From Verrucomicrobiales bacterium (lineage in GTDB: Bacteria > Verrucomicrobiota > Verrucomicrobiia > Limisphaerales > UBA11320), in NCBI GenBank assembly GCA_016793885.1, contig JAEUHE010000011.1, positions 1-34,506 of the forward strand: a DNA stretch of 34,506 bases, written 5' to 3'. Shown here one piece after another: positions 8,007 to 16,558 of this stretch (position 1 is the stretch's first letter; every line of letters begins with the position of its first letter). The position numbers and the translations under genes were made by a program. The notes under the pieces were generated by a model. The model was not told where the DNA came from, searched no databases, and saw only the letters and a list, made by a program, of their open reading frames with translations.

Positions 8007-9635
8007 CTACTGCGCTGCAGTTCTATTCAGTAGTGCCGCAATTTCTGAGTGTCCCCGGCGTCTGGCCCAAGACAGCGGCGTAGCCCAGGGAGGATCGTCG
8101 AGAAGCTCCGGTTTGGCGCCTCGGCTCAGAAGTAATTCCACCATCGCCTTCTGTCCGAATTTTGCGGCCCAGCCCAAAGGGGTGGAGCAGATGTCCTCGT
8201 CGCGTGCTTCGAGGTTTGCTCCATGGTCAAGGAAGAGGGTGGCTTTTTCCAGGTCCCCGGTTCTCGCGAACTGATGCAGCGGGGTGATCCCCAGCCAGTC
8301 TGTGGCATTGGGGTTCATGCCGTGCTCGAAGAGCAGCTCATTCAGTTCGCGCGTCTTGGCACCGACCGCCCAGCCGGGAAAGGAAACCTGCCGTGGCAGG
8401 TCGGGTTGGTAGCGCAGCATCAGTCGCACGAATGGCTCGTGGCCCTCCGAAGCGGCATTGGCCAGCGCCTCCGGATCGTTGGCCAAGGCAGGGTTCGCGG
8501 CGAAGACTGCCGCGGCGGTGGGAACGTCATTGTCATAGGCGAGGAGATGGACCTTCCGAGCCGCACCCCAGGAGCAGAGGAGTTGCTGAAGCTTGAGGTC
8601 TCGGTTGGAAATGACTCGGCTGAGGGTGTCGGCGGAGCTTTCCACTTCAACGTTGGGATGGGCACCATGCTCCAGGAGGAGCTGAACGATTTGGTGGTGA
8701 CCTTTCGCGGCTGCGGAGTAGAGGGCGTGTCCGTCGGGGGCGATGCCTTCTTCGGGGAGGTTCGGATCCGCCCCGCGCTCAAGCAGCAGTTTCACCACTT
8801 CGAGATGGCCATTCGCCGCGGCGTTCTTGATGGGGGCACCACAGCCGATGTAGTACGAGCCATACTCGGACACTCGATTCACCGCGCTGGGATCGCGGTT
8901 CAAAAGCTCCTCCACACGATGCCAATTTCCGGTCGCACAGGCCATGCCGAGATCCATTTCTGCTCCTCGACTCACCAAGTGTTGCAAGACTTCCAGCGGG
9001 GTGGTGGTAACTTCTTTGGGAACATCGCGCCAACCTCGGTAGTGATAGTCGCCGTTTGTGAGATGGATGGGACGAGCGCCATCGGCCCGCTTAGCGTGGA
9101 TGTCCGCCCCGCGCTGCAGGAGGTCATCGATCAGGTTGAGTTGGCGGGTCATGACCGCCCAGTGAATCGGCTGATTGGAGCGCGCGTCGCCCGCGTGGAG
9201 AAGCTCCGGTTCCGCGTCCAGGAGAGCGGAGACCTTCGCTGGATCCCGGGTGCGGATGCACGCGGCTACCTTCTCCCCCCGATCTGATGCTCCCTGACGC
9301 TGCGCGAAGCTTTGTTCCAGCACCGCCTGCATCGCTGCATAGCCGCGGTCCTGACAGATCTGGATCAGGCTGTCATTGTAAGCGAGACCGGTTGGATCTG
9401 GATCGCGTTCCAGGAGAAACGTTGCGACCTCGATGCGGTTCTCCCGGACGGCGAAGTAGAGGGGTTTGCGGTAGGCAAAGTGGCACCGCACCAGGGTGGG
9501 ATCCTTCTGGAGCAGCCTTTGGACGGCATCGAGATCGCCATCCCTGCAGGCGCAAAATAGAGCCCAGACGTCGGCCCCCGTTCCGGTTGACCATTTGAGA
9601 GGAGAGTCACTTTTGAGTTGGTCAGGCTGTGTCAT
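8007..9635 (-). CDS. Ankyrin-repeat protein
   Basis: This 542-residue protein is built almost entirely of ankyrin repeats. Examples are NQPIHWAVMTRQLNLIDDLL, KNAAANGHLEVVKLLLERGA, YSAAAKGHHQIVQLLLEHGA, TPLHQFARTGDLEKATLFLD and TPLGWAAKFGQKAMVELLLS. I count about ten repeats, several of them diverged. Ankyrin arrays are protein-binding scaffolds; no catalytic domain, signal peptide or membrane anchor is visible, so it is probably cytoplasmic. The ATG at 9635 (MTQPDQLKSD) is preferred over an in-frame TTG five codons upstream. The binding partner is unknown and the neighbours give no clue. Confidence 0.9.
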   Translation of the reverse strand: MTQPDQLKSDSPLKWSTGTGADVWALFCACRDGDLDAVQRLLQKDPTLVRCHFAYRKPLYFAVRENRIEVATFLLERDPDPTGLAYNDSLIQICQDRGYAAMQAVLEQSFAQRQGASDRGEKVAACIRTRDPAKVSALLDAEPELLHAGDARSNQPIHWAVMTRQLNLIDDLLQRGADIHAKRADGARPIHLTNGDYHYRGWRDVPKEVTTTPLEVLQHLVSRGAEMDLGMACATGNWHRVEELLNRDPSAVNRVSEYGSYYIGCGAPIKNAAANGHLEVVKLLLERGADPNLPEEGIAPDGHALYSAAAKGHHQIVQLLLEHGAHPNVEVESSADTLSRVISNRDLKLQQLLCSWGAARKVHLLAYDNDVPTAAAVFAANPALANDPEALANAASEGHEPFVRLMLRYQPDLPRQVSFPGWAVGAKTRELNELLFEHGMNPNATDWLGITPLHQFARTGDLEKATLFLDHGANLEARDEDICSTPLGWAAKFGQKAMVELLLSRGAKPELLDDPPWATPLSWARRRGHSEIAALLNRTAAQ

Positions 9636-9753
9636 AACGAGGGACTTCAATCTCTGGATAGGTCATCTCGATGACGGTGACCAGAGAAATATGTCGAGGG
9701 GGATTGCTGGGGTTGCCCCTTTGTTATCCTGACCCTGGGGCAGGAGTGGGCCC

Positions 9754-9811
9754 GAGCAGAGTCTCGCTCTACCCCGTCACGCGGAGCACAATGTAACCTC
9801 CAACTTATAAT
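9754..9811 (+). promoter_or_regulatory. Possible promoter (-10 TATAAT) upstream of the Tat-exported protein
   Basis: A perfect TATAAT sits at 9806-9811, 70 nt before the next start codon, in a GC-rich region. No good -35 hexamer lies at 16-18 nt upstream, so this is tentative. Just before it, 9754-9769 contains GAGCAGAGTCTCGCTC, which looks like a member of an intergenic repeat family, though only one copy is seen here. Confidence 0.3.
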
Positions 9812-9881
9812 CACACCTAAGGGACTGCGCCTGCTGTGAATCCCTGTTGATGCTTTGGCGGTTTTCACCTAAAGAGTCTCT

Positions 9882-11267
9882 ATGACTTCCCTAAACCGTC
9901 GGTTGTTCTTGCGATCCGGTGCTTGTGGGGTGGCTGGGCTCGCTGCTCTCTCTCAGCTTCCGCGGGTCGTTGGGCAATCGAACGGAGATCGTCCGTCGTC
10001 GGCACGGGGGGACGTGACTGTTCTGAATCCTCAGGGTCGGGTCCCGGTTGGTTTGATCATTGATGACTCCACCTGCCTGGTGAACCTCAATCGGTTTGCG
10101 ATGCCTCAGTTTGATCAAGCCTGGGAACATGGGGCGGCGGTGTATCATCGCAAGTGGCGTGATTGGCCGGTCGAGATTCCCGATCGCTTTGTTCGCAAGT
10201 TTGCCGAGTGGTGCAGCGACCAGGGGGTGAAGGGGAAGTACAGCATCGTTCCGTTCCCTGCGTGTGTCGGTCGGTTGGATCGCATGTTGCCGGGATGGAC
10301 TCAGCGAGAACTGCAGGAAAGTCTCCAGGTGGTGCGGGAATGGATGCTTCCGAACTGGGATATCCACCCGGAAATGGTCACCCACACTCGGGTGATCGAT
10401 ACCAAAACCGGACATCCTCACACCGACCATTCGCTCAAGTTCATGGAGAATTGGGAATGGACCACGGGGCGCAGTGTCGATGAGATTGCGGACTATCTGG
10501 CCTATGCGCTGCGTATCTTGAAGAACGTGGGACTTCCCTGTGAAGGGGTGACCACGCCTGGAGGGTTCGGAGGCAAAGCCCTGGTTCAGCTTTCGCAGGC
10601 CTCTCTCCAATCGGTTCGTGATGTCTATCAGGCGGAAGTTCCGCACTACTTTCGGCACCTGTACAGCGAAGGCAAGGAGAGTGTGGCTCCACGGGTTGAG
10701 AATGCGTCTGGTCTGGATGGATCGGATCCCAGATGCGTGGTGAGCATTGTCGGGTGTGCGGGGGATTGGACCGGCGGGTGGGACAACACGCCCCCCGGCG
10801 GCGCCGACAAATTTATCACCGCCGACCTTCAAAGCGGCCGTATGGTCGACATCATTCGCCGGGGCGAACCTGCGCTGATGTTGGCCCATTGGACAGGCAT
10901 TTACTGGAACGGAGAGGAGCAGGGGTTCAAAGTCTTTCAAGAGGTGGTTCGTCGGCTGAAAGCACGCTATGACCATCTGATCTGGATGAAGCTCAGCGAA
11001 ATCTCGCGGTATTGGGCGGCCAAGGAGTTGACGCAGATCGCTCGAACCGCGCGGGACATTCGCTTCCAGGCTCCCTTCGCTTGCTCACAATTTACGGTGC
11101 GATTCCTGGCGGGCGCGAACTCAGTCCCGACATTGGGCGGGATGCCCTTGGTGGAAGTGAGTGGGCCGTTCAAACTGAAACCTGGATCCTGGTGTCGGGA
11201 CCATCAGTCTATCATCGTGTGCTTCGCCCTGCCTCGGGGCAGCTCGCAGATCGAACTCGTAGGCTAA
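9882..11267 (+). CDS. Tat-exported protein of unknown function (possible deacetylase-like barrel)
   Basis: This 461-residue protein has an N-terminal twin-arginine signal (SLNRRLFLRSGACGVAGLAA), with likely cleavage before about residue 35. The mature part begins VPVGLIIDDSTCLVNLNRFA and continues with KYSIVPFPACVGRLDRMLPG and CEGVTTPGGFGGKALVQLSQ. The IIDDST segment and the spacing of His/Asp-containing strands are reminiscent of polysaccharide-deacetylase-type barrels, but the canonical TFDDG and HxxxH motifs are not clear. The substrate is therefore left open. Its stop overlaps the stop of the convergent NRPS gene by a few bases (11264-11267), with no terminator between them. Confidence 0.8.
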   Translation: MTSLNRRLFLRSGACGVAGLAALSQLPRVVGQSNGDRPSSARGDVTVLNPQGRVPVGLIIDDSTCLVNLNRFAMPQFDQAWEHGAAVYHRKWRDWPVEIPDRFVRKFAEWCSDQGVKGKYSIVPFPACVGRLDRMLPGWTQRELQESLQVVREWMLPNWDIHPEMVTHTRVIDTKTGHPHTDHSLKFMENWEWTTGRSVDEIADYLAYALRILKNVGLPCEGVTTPGGFGGKALVQLSQASLQSVRDVYQAEVPHYFRHLYSEGKESVAPRVENASGLDGSDPRCVVSIVGCAGDWTGGWDNTPPGGADKFITADLQSGRMVDIIRRGEPALMLAHWTGIYWNGEEQGFKVFQEVVRRLKARYDHLIWMKLSEISRYWAAKELTQIARTARDIRFQAPFACSQFTVRFLAGANSVPTLGGMPLVEVSGPFKLKPGSWCRDHQSIIVCFALPRGSSQIELVG

Positions 11268-14200
11268 CCCTCGGAGTCCGCCGCTTGGCTCTTCGTGACG
11301 GCGGCTGCGTCTAAGCACGAACGCAGCTGTTGGGCGAGGATTCTGGCGTTAGGGGCCTCGATCAGCGTGACATGATCGCCTGGCACTTCGCACACTTCCA
11401 ATCCTCCTAACGCGATTCGGCTCCAGATCCGGCGCAGCGCCGCCTTGGTGGACATCGGGTGCTCGGCGGCTAGCAACAGCGTTACTTTGCCGGGATAGGG
11501 CAGGGTGATGTAACGGCGGGCGGCCAGGGTGTTGGCCTCGCGGACATCCCGGAGGTCGGTCGGTAAGTCCGGATTTCGGTCGGACTGACGCTGATATCGC
11601 CACCGCCAGATCCAGCTTTTCAACCGGCGCTGGGCCGTTTTGGATTTTTTTCTCAGATAGGCGCGCCAATCGTCCTGCTTCGAGATCTCACCTAAATGAC
11701 CTTGAACTCGGATCTGCCAAGATCTCATCCGTTCCCTGGTCCGCTCGCGCAGTGGGAGCAACTCGGCATGGCCCGGCGGGTGGGTATCGAGCAACGCCAG
11801 GAGGCCCACCGGATGTCCATTCCTCTTCAGCTGTTGCGCGAGCTCAAACGCAACGACCCCGCCGAAGGAGAGACCGCAGAGGTGATAGGGCCCGTTCGGC
11901 TGGAGTGCGAGGATCTCCCTCAGATAAGCTTCCGCCATCTGCTCCACGCGGTCGAGCGGAGGGGACTTGCCATCCAACCCCACCGACTGCACACCGAACA
12001 CCGGTTGATCTTCGCCGAGGTGCACGGCGAGATCTCGAAATCCGAGGATGTTTCCTCCGACCCCGTGGATCAGAAACAGCGGTTCTCGCGTTCCCTTGGT
12101 TTGGATGGGCACCAATGTCTGCCAGGGCGGTGTCCAGCCCTGATCTCGCAGCACCCGGGCCAGCCCCCGGATTGTTGGCGCTTGAAACAAGGTTGCCAGC
12201 GGTAGCTTGAGATTGAGTGTTTGCTCCAGCTCGGAGAAGAGCCGCATCGCGAGCATGGAGTGTCCGCCCAGCTCGAAAAAGTTGTCGTCGATGCTGAGTC
12301 CCTCACGACGGAGGACGCTTCCCCATAGCTCCAGTAAACGGAGTTCCAGCGGGTCTGTCGGAGGACTGCCCTGGGGGGCGGCCTGAGTGGTTCTGGGCGC
12401 AGTAGCCAAGGATCTACGGTCCACCTTTCCATTCGGAGTCAGCGGTAGGGTGGATCGCAACTCGATTCGTGACGGCAGCATGTAGTCGGGGAGTCTTTCC
12501 CCCAGCCACGCACGCAGTGAATGCTCCGAGATCGTGGCTTCCGCCTTCCCGACAATGAAGGCTGCCAGACAATGTCCTCCGGTTGTGTCGAGCTGCGAGA
12601 TGACCGCGCAGAGGGTGACGTCTGGATGGTTCGCGAGCACTGACTCAATCTCTCCGAGCTCTACTCTGAACCCGCGGATTTTGACCTGATTATCTAAACG
12701 GCCACGGAACTCGATAGTCGCGTCGGGTTTCCAGCGAGCCCGGTCTCCGGTTCGATACATTCGGGCGCCTGGTATGGGACTAAAGGGATCTGGGACGAAG
12801 CGCTCCGCGGTTAAGTCGGGCTCGTTTAGATAGCCCAGCGCCACACCCTCCCCCCCGGTGTACAGCTCTCCTTCGACTCCCACCGGAACCGGCTCGCGGT
12901 TCTCATCCAGAATGTAGACCTGCGTGTGGGGTATGGGACGGCCGATGGGTACGCTGTGAGCCAACTCTTGCTCGTTGGCAATGGTATGACAGCATGTGAA
13001 CGTGGTGTTCTCCGTGGGGCCATAGCCATTGATGAGTCGGCAATGGGGGAGCGCGCGTCGGGCTTTCAGGACCAGTTCGGGCGCGAGAACATCTCCGCCA
13101 GCGATCAGCTGTCGAACCGACTTCAACGCCTCGAGTTGATGCTCAACCATCAGGTGGAAGAGCCCCGCCGTCAGCCAGAGGGTGTTGATTTGATGTTTTT
13201 GGATGGCATCGCCCAGGTGGCTCAGCGAGGCCGGTCCAGGCGCCATGAGCGCGAGGCAGCCACCATTGAGCAGGGTGCCCCACAGTTCGAAAGTCGAGGC
13301 GTCGAACGAGAGAGGGGAGGCGTGGAGCAACCTTGTCTCGGGACCCAGCGACACATAGTCCGTGCCCTGGACCAGGCGGACGATCCCGCGATGGGGGATC
13401 AGCACGCCCTTGGGACGGCCGGTTGAACCCGAGGTGTAGTTGACGTAGGCCGCGTCCGCGGGTGTTCCTTCGGATGCCAAATTCATTTCGCTCTGGCTCG
13501 GCAGGCTGTCGGCGGCGGAATCCAGGCAGATCAGGCGGGTCGGAAGCGAGCCCAGCTTGCCTTTCCATTTTTCCTGTGTCACCAGGATCGGGATCCGCGT
13601 GTCCTCGATGACGAACTGCAACCGCGCATTCGGATAATCAGGATCGATCGGAACATAGGTTCCTCCGGCCTTCAGGATTGCTAAAACGCTGATCACCATC
13701 TCCAGTGAGCGCGCTGTTGAGATGCCGACGAGGGTGCCTCGGTTGACGCCCTGCTCCCTCAGGTAGCAGGCGAGCTGATTGGCCCTGACGTTGAGGTTTC
13801 GATAGCTCAGCGATTCATCATCCGATTGCACGGCCACCGCCTCCGGTGACCGCATCGCCTGCGCCTCGAACAGTTCGTGAACGCGACGGTTGTCAAGCGG
13901 CACGGTGGAAGGGGCGTTCCACTCTGAGAGCAGCTGGTGGCGCTCTGCCGGGGTGAGGAGCGCGAGTTTGGCCACCTTTTGTTCGGGGTCGGCCACGATG
14001 GAATGCAGCAGCGTTTGGAAGTGATGCGCCAGGCGGCCGATCGTCGTGGAATCGAACAGGTCGGTGCTGTAATCCCAGTAGGTCGTTAGCCGTTTCCCTG
14101 TGTCCGCCACGGAAAGCATCAGATCGAACTTGCTTCCAGGAACCGGCAGCACGATCGACTTCGCTCGTGTGCCTGCGAACGAGGTCCGGGCGTTGGCATT

Positions 14201-15418
14201 TGCTTCGAAAACAAACATCACTTGGAAGAGCGGATTGGCGCTGGCACTGCGCGCCGGAGCGAGGTCCTCCACCAATTTCTCGAACGGGAGGTCCTGATGT
14301 GTCATTGCATCCAGGACACATTCCCTGATCCGCGCCAAGGTCTCCCGAAAGCCTAGGCTTCCCGACAGATGGCAGCGCATGACCAAGGTGTTCACAAAGA
14401 AGCCGATGATCGAGTCCAGGTGCTGACGGCTGCGGCCTGCAATGGGAGTCCCGACCGCGATATCCGGCTGACCACTGTACCGGTGAAGCAACACCTGGAA
14501 CCCCGCCAGCAGAGTCATAAACAGGGTGGCTCCTTCCCGTTGGCCGAGGTCTCTCAGGCTTTGAGCCAGCGTCTGGGGGAGCTCGAGCACGAATTGCGCC
14601 CCGTTGGCGCTAGCACCGGCGCGACGCGGTCGATCGGTCGGGAGTTCCAGATTCGAGAGGCCTTCGAGATTCCGTTTCCAGTAGTGCAGTTGGTCCTCCA
14701 GCGACTGGTTACGCATTCGCTCCCGCTGCCACACCGCATAGTCAACATAGCGAAGGGGCAGTTCGGGCCAGAGCAGGGATCGCCCTTGTGCTAAGCTTGA
14801 ATAAGCGAGTTCAAGGTCACGCCAGAACAAGCCCATAGACCATCCGTCCGTGGCGATGTGATGCATGGTCACCATCAATACGTGACGCTCCGAACTCAGT
14901 TGGAGGAGCAGCCCGCGCAGCGGCGAGCCCGAGCCGAGGTCAAACGGTCGGCGGATTTCCGCAGCCAAAAGGCGTTCCGTCGTTGCCTCGAGCGGCTCCG
15001 CCGGGGTTGCCTCGAGAACACACTCTTGCAATCGGAAATTGGAATCCGGCGCCACGCGCTGCACCAGATCTCCGTTTTCCAAAGCGAATGTCGTACGGAG
15101 GACGTCGTGTCGCTGGATGACTGCACGGAAGGCTTCTTCAAGCCGGTCCACCTGGATGGTGCCGTCCAACTCCAGGGCCGATGGGACGCAGTAGACCGCT
15201 GTCTGGGGAGCGCACTGGTAAAGAAACCACATGCGCTGTTGGCCGGGCGACGCCGGGTAAACGGAGACCTGCGATGGTTGTTCGATGCGGGATGGTGCGA
15301 TTCGTGGTATGCTTTGCGGCGGGGTTCCGGAGGCCGATAGTGGAGGCTGGTGTAGGCCCCGCGTCGGAGCCAGCACCGCCTTCAACTTGGCACTGAGCTG
15401 GAGGATGGATGGCTTCAA
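11264..15418 (-). CDS. Nonribosomal peptide synthetase, one complete module with release domain (C-A-T-TE)
   Basis: This 1384-residue enzyme has four domains. Condensation (about 50-490): QQRMWFL, active-site MHHIATDG (His187, Asp191) and HQDLPFEKLVE; LCL-like by eye. Adenylation (about 510-1005): YTSGSTGRPKG, NGYGPTE, YRTGDRARW, and Lys998 in NGKVDRRSL. Carrier (about 1025-1090): FFELGGHSMLAM, phosphopantetheine Ser1054. Thioesterase (about 1105-1365): GLSFGG Ser1184, Asp1211, GDH His1349, so the triad is intact. The hand-extracted specificity code is D706 A707 F710 W748 I772 G774 G798 T806 F807 K998, the classical valine code. As a C-first protein it needs a donor, most simply the A-T-TE enzyme encoded at 17398-20073. 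The predicted start is TTG, overlapping the stop of a 64-codon ORF (TTGA); no ATG occurs before the C1 motif. Confidence 0.95.
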   Translation of the reverse strand: MKPSILQLSAKLKAVLAPTRGLHQPPLSASGTPPQSIPRIAPSRIEQPSQVSVYPASPGQQRMWFLYQCAPQTAVYCVPSALELDGTIQVDRLEEAFRAVIQRHDVLRTTFALENGDLVQRVAPDSNFRLQECVLEATPAEPLEATTERLLAAEIRRPFDLGSGSPLRGLLLQLSSERHVLMVTMHHIATDGWSMGLFWRDLELAYSSLAQGRSLLWPELPLRYVDYAVWQRERMRNQSLEDQLHYWKRNLEGLSNLELPTDRPRRAGASANGAQFVLELPQTLAQSLRDLGQREGATLFMTLLAGFQVLLHRYSGQPDIAVGTPIAGRSRQHLDSIIGFFVNTLVMRCHLSGSLGFRETLARIRECVLDAMTHQDLPFEKLVEDLAPARSASANPLFQVMFVFEANANARTSFAGTRAKSIVLPVPGSKFDLMLSVADTGKRLTTYWDYSTDLFDSTTIGRLAHHFQTLLHSIVADPEQKVAKLALLTPAERHQLLSEWNAPSTVPLDNRRVHELFEAQAMRSPEAVAVQSDDESLSYRNLNVRANQLACYLREQGVNRGTLVGISTARSLEMVISVLAILKAGGTYVPIDPDYPNARLQFVIEDTRIPILVTQEKWKGKLGSLPTRLICLDSAADSLPSQSEMNLASEGTPADAAYVNYTSGSTGRPKGVLIPHRGIVRLVQGTDYVSLGPETRLLHASPLSFDASTFELWGTLLNGGCLALMAPGPASLSHLGDAIQKHQINTLWLTAGLFHLMVEHQLEALKSVRQLIAGGDVLAPELVLKARRALPHCRLINGYGPTENTTFTCCHTIANEQELAHSVPIGRPIPHTQVYILDENREPVPVGVEGELYTGGEGVALGYLNEPDLTAERFVPDPFSPIPGARMYRTGDRARWKPDATIEFRGRLDNQVKIRGFRVELGEIESVLANHPDVTLCAVISQLDTTGGHCLAAFIVGKAEATISEHSLRAWLGERLPDYMLPSRIELRSTLPLTPNGKVDRRSLATAPRTTQAAPQGSPPTDPLELRLLELWGSVLRREGLSIDDNFFELGGHSMLAMRLFSELEQTLNLKLPLATLFQAPTIRGLARVLRDQGWTPPWQTLVPIQTKGTREPLFLIHGVGGNILGFRDLAVHLGEDQPVFGVQSVGLDGKSPPLDRVEQMAEAYLREILALQPNGPYHLCGLSFGGVVAFELAQQLKRNGHPVGLLALLDTHPPGHAELLPLRERTRERMRSWQIRVQGHLGEISKQDDWRAYLRKKSKTAQRRLKSWIWRWRYQRQSDRNPDLPTDLRDVREANTLAARRYITLPYPGKVTLLLAAEHPMSTKAALRRIWSRIALGGLEVCEVPGDHVTLIEAPNARILAQQLRSCLDAAAVTKSQAADSEG

Positions 15419-15609
15419 GGCCGAAGGTAGGCGTTGAGCGGGACGACCATGGACTGGCTATGATCCGCTAGGATCCGGACGGCGAGTTTTGCTTTACCTA
15501 TACCGTGCAAGTACAACCACATGATCGGATCTATTGAAAAGTAGCGCTGGAGTCTCGACACCCCATTGATGACATCCTGCACTCCAGCTTTATTCGTTAA
15601 AGTATTCAT
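15415..15609 (-). CDS. Small ORF coupled to the NRPS start (64 aa, unknown)
   Basis: This 64-codon ORF begins MNTLTNKAGVQDVINGVSRL and ends ILADHSQSMVVPLNAYLRP. Its TGA overlaps the proposed TTG start of the C-A-T-TE synthetase, the arrangement expected for translational coupling. It is more AT-rich at its 5' end than the genes around it. It is not an MbtH protein: the conserved Trp residues and NxExQxSLWP-type motif are absent. No family is recognised. It may be a small partner, a leader or docking peptide, or a remnant. An alternative is that it is non-coding and the NRPS start differs from my choice. Confidence 0.4.
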   Translation of the reverse strand: MNTLTNKAGVQDVINGVSRLQRYFSIDPIMWLYLHGIGKAKLAVRILADHSQSMVVPLNAYLRP

Positions 15610-15702
15610 GCACGCTCGTCAACTCAACCCAAACCTCATCTCGCAAAGCTTCGCAGCTTGATTCGGTAGCTGCTTCCATGCGACTTGAGTTGCTGTCTTT
15701 TG

Positions 15703-16338
15703 ATGACTACCCGGCCACCAAGCAAGATTGAGCAGCAATTTATGGACCGAGCGATCGTGCTGGCCCGGCAGGCAATGGATTCGGGGGATGGGCCTGTGGG
15801 CTGCGTGATTGTTAAGGACGGGTTGGTCCTCGGCGAGGGGCGGAACACGGTCTGCACCACCCGTGATCCTACCGCTCACGGCGAGATGAATGCGATTAAG
15901 GATGTGGCCCAACGACGGGGCGACGCCGCATTGGCTGGTGCCACGCTCTACACCTCCATGGAACCTTGCCCGATGTGTGGCTGGGCCATTTTGAATTGCC
16001 GGATCGGCACCGTGGTGCTGGGTGCGCGGCACGTTGATTTCCATACTCGCGAACTCGGGACCTATTCGCTCGAGGCGCTCGCTGGGATGACCGGCCGCCC
16101 TCTCGAACTCATCACCGGCGTTCGGGAAGCGGAGTGCCGGGATCTGCGCTATACCGCCCTGGAGCAGGCGGTCCGAGCTCAATCCGCGGTTCAGTTGTCG
16201 TCGCATGGTATTGCACCCGGAACAAGCGCCTCCGCTGGATGCGCTGTGACTCGGGATTCGGCCACAGGAGTCCGTCGGCTGTTTCGCGGCTGGTGGAGCG
16301 ATCTCCTGGGAGTTTTTCGCCGTCGACCGCGTGACTGA
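15703..16338 (+). CDS. CMP/dCMP-type zinc deaminase (nucleoside/guanine deaminase-like)
   Basis: This 211-residue protein has a clear cytidine-deaminase-like fold. Zinc ligands and the catalytic Glu are visible in DPTAHGEMNAI (His59, Glu61) and MEPCPMCGWAI (Cys89, Cys92). GPVGCVIVKDG near residue 30 is the first strand. Family members deaminate cytosine, guanine, nucleosides or tRNA adenosine; the exact substrate cannot be assigned. The first ~155 residues match usual family length. The last ~55 (after about residue 155, ending in a basic RRRPRD tail) are an unusual extension of low complexity. The ATG at 15703 is chosen over an in-frame TTG at 15685. It is the only plus-strand gene inside the NRPS locus and separates the two halves. 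Confidence 0.9.
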   Translation: MTTRPPSKIEQQFMDRAIVLARQAMDSGDGPVGCVIVKDGLVLGEGRNTVCTTRDPTAHGEMNAIKDVAQRRGDAALAGATLYTSMEPCPMCGWAILNCRIGTVVLGARHVDFHTRELGTYSLEALAGMTGRPLELITGVREAECRDLRYTALEQAVRAQSAVQLSSHGIAPGTSASAGCAVTRDSATGVRRLFRGWWSDLLGVFRRRPRD

Positions 16339-16392
16339 CCGGGGAGCCCGCCCCTCACCCTCATCATCCATGAACCGAAAGGTTGCAATGGA

Positions 16393-16533
16393 TTAACCAC
16401 GGATTTCGCGGATGACACGGATTCAAGAATTTTCCTCACACTCTCCAATAGGAGATCGGCGTTCGCTTCAGAGTGCTGAGGTGGTCACTTCAAATCTTTA
16501 CCCATCCGTGCGATCCGTGCGATCCGTGGTTTA
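16393..16533. repeat. Inverted-repeat element with three 9-bp units at each end
   Basis: The left arm (16393-16424) is TTAAC followed by three 9-mers: CACGGATTT, CGCGGATGA, CACGGATTC. The right arm (16502-16533) is the inverted equivalent: CCATCCGTG, CGATCCGTG, CGATCCGTG, then GTTTA. The arms flank ~77 bp of non-coding sequence. The whole could fold into a large hairpin. It lies between the convergent deaminase and dioxygenase genes. It resembles a REP- or MITE-like dispersed element; only one copy is in the window. Confidence 0.65.
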
Positions 16534-16558
16534 CATCCACCTCTCTCGGTTAACGGCA

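Noticed and set aside
8223-9287. Long plus-strand open frame (354 codons) opposite the ankyrin gene
   Set aside because: The minus strand encodes clear ankyrin repeats over the same bases; the plus frame has no recognisable motif and is a GC-driven shadow.
15415-15609. MbtH-like protein next to the NRPS
   Set aside because: The small ORF lacks the conserved MbtH Trp residues and core motif.
16393-16533. CRISPR array
   Set aside because: The short 9-bp units are contiguous and inverted between arms, with no spacers or cas genes.
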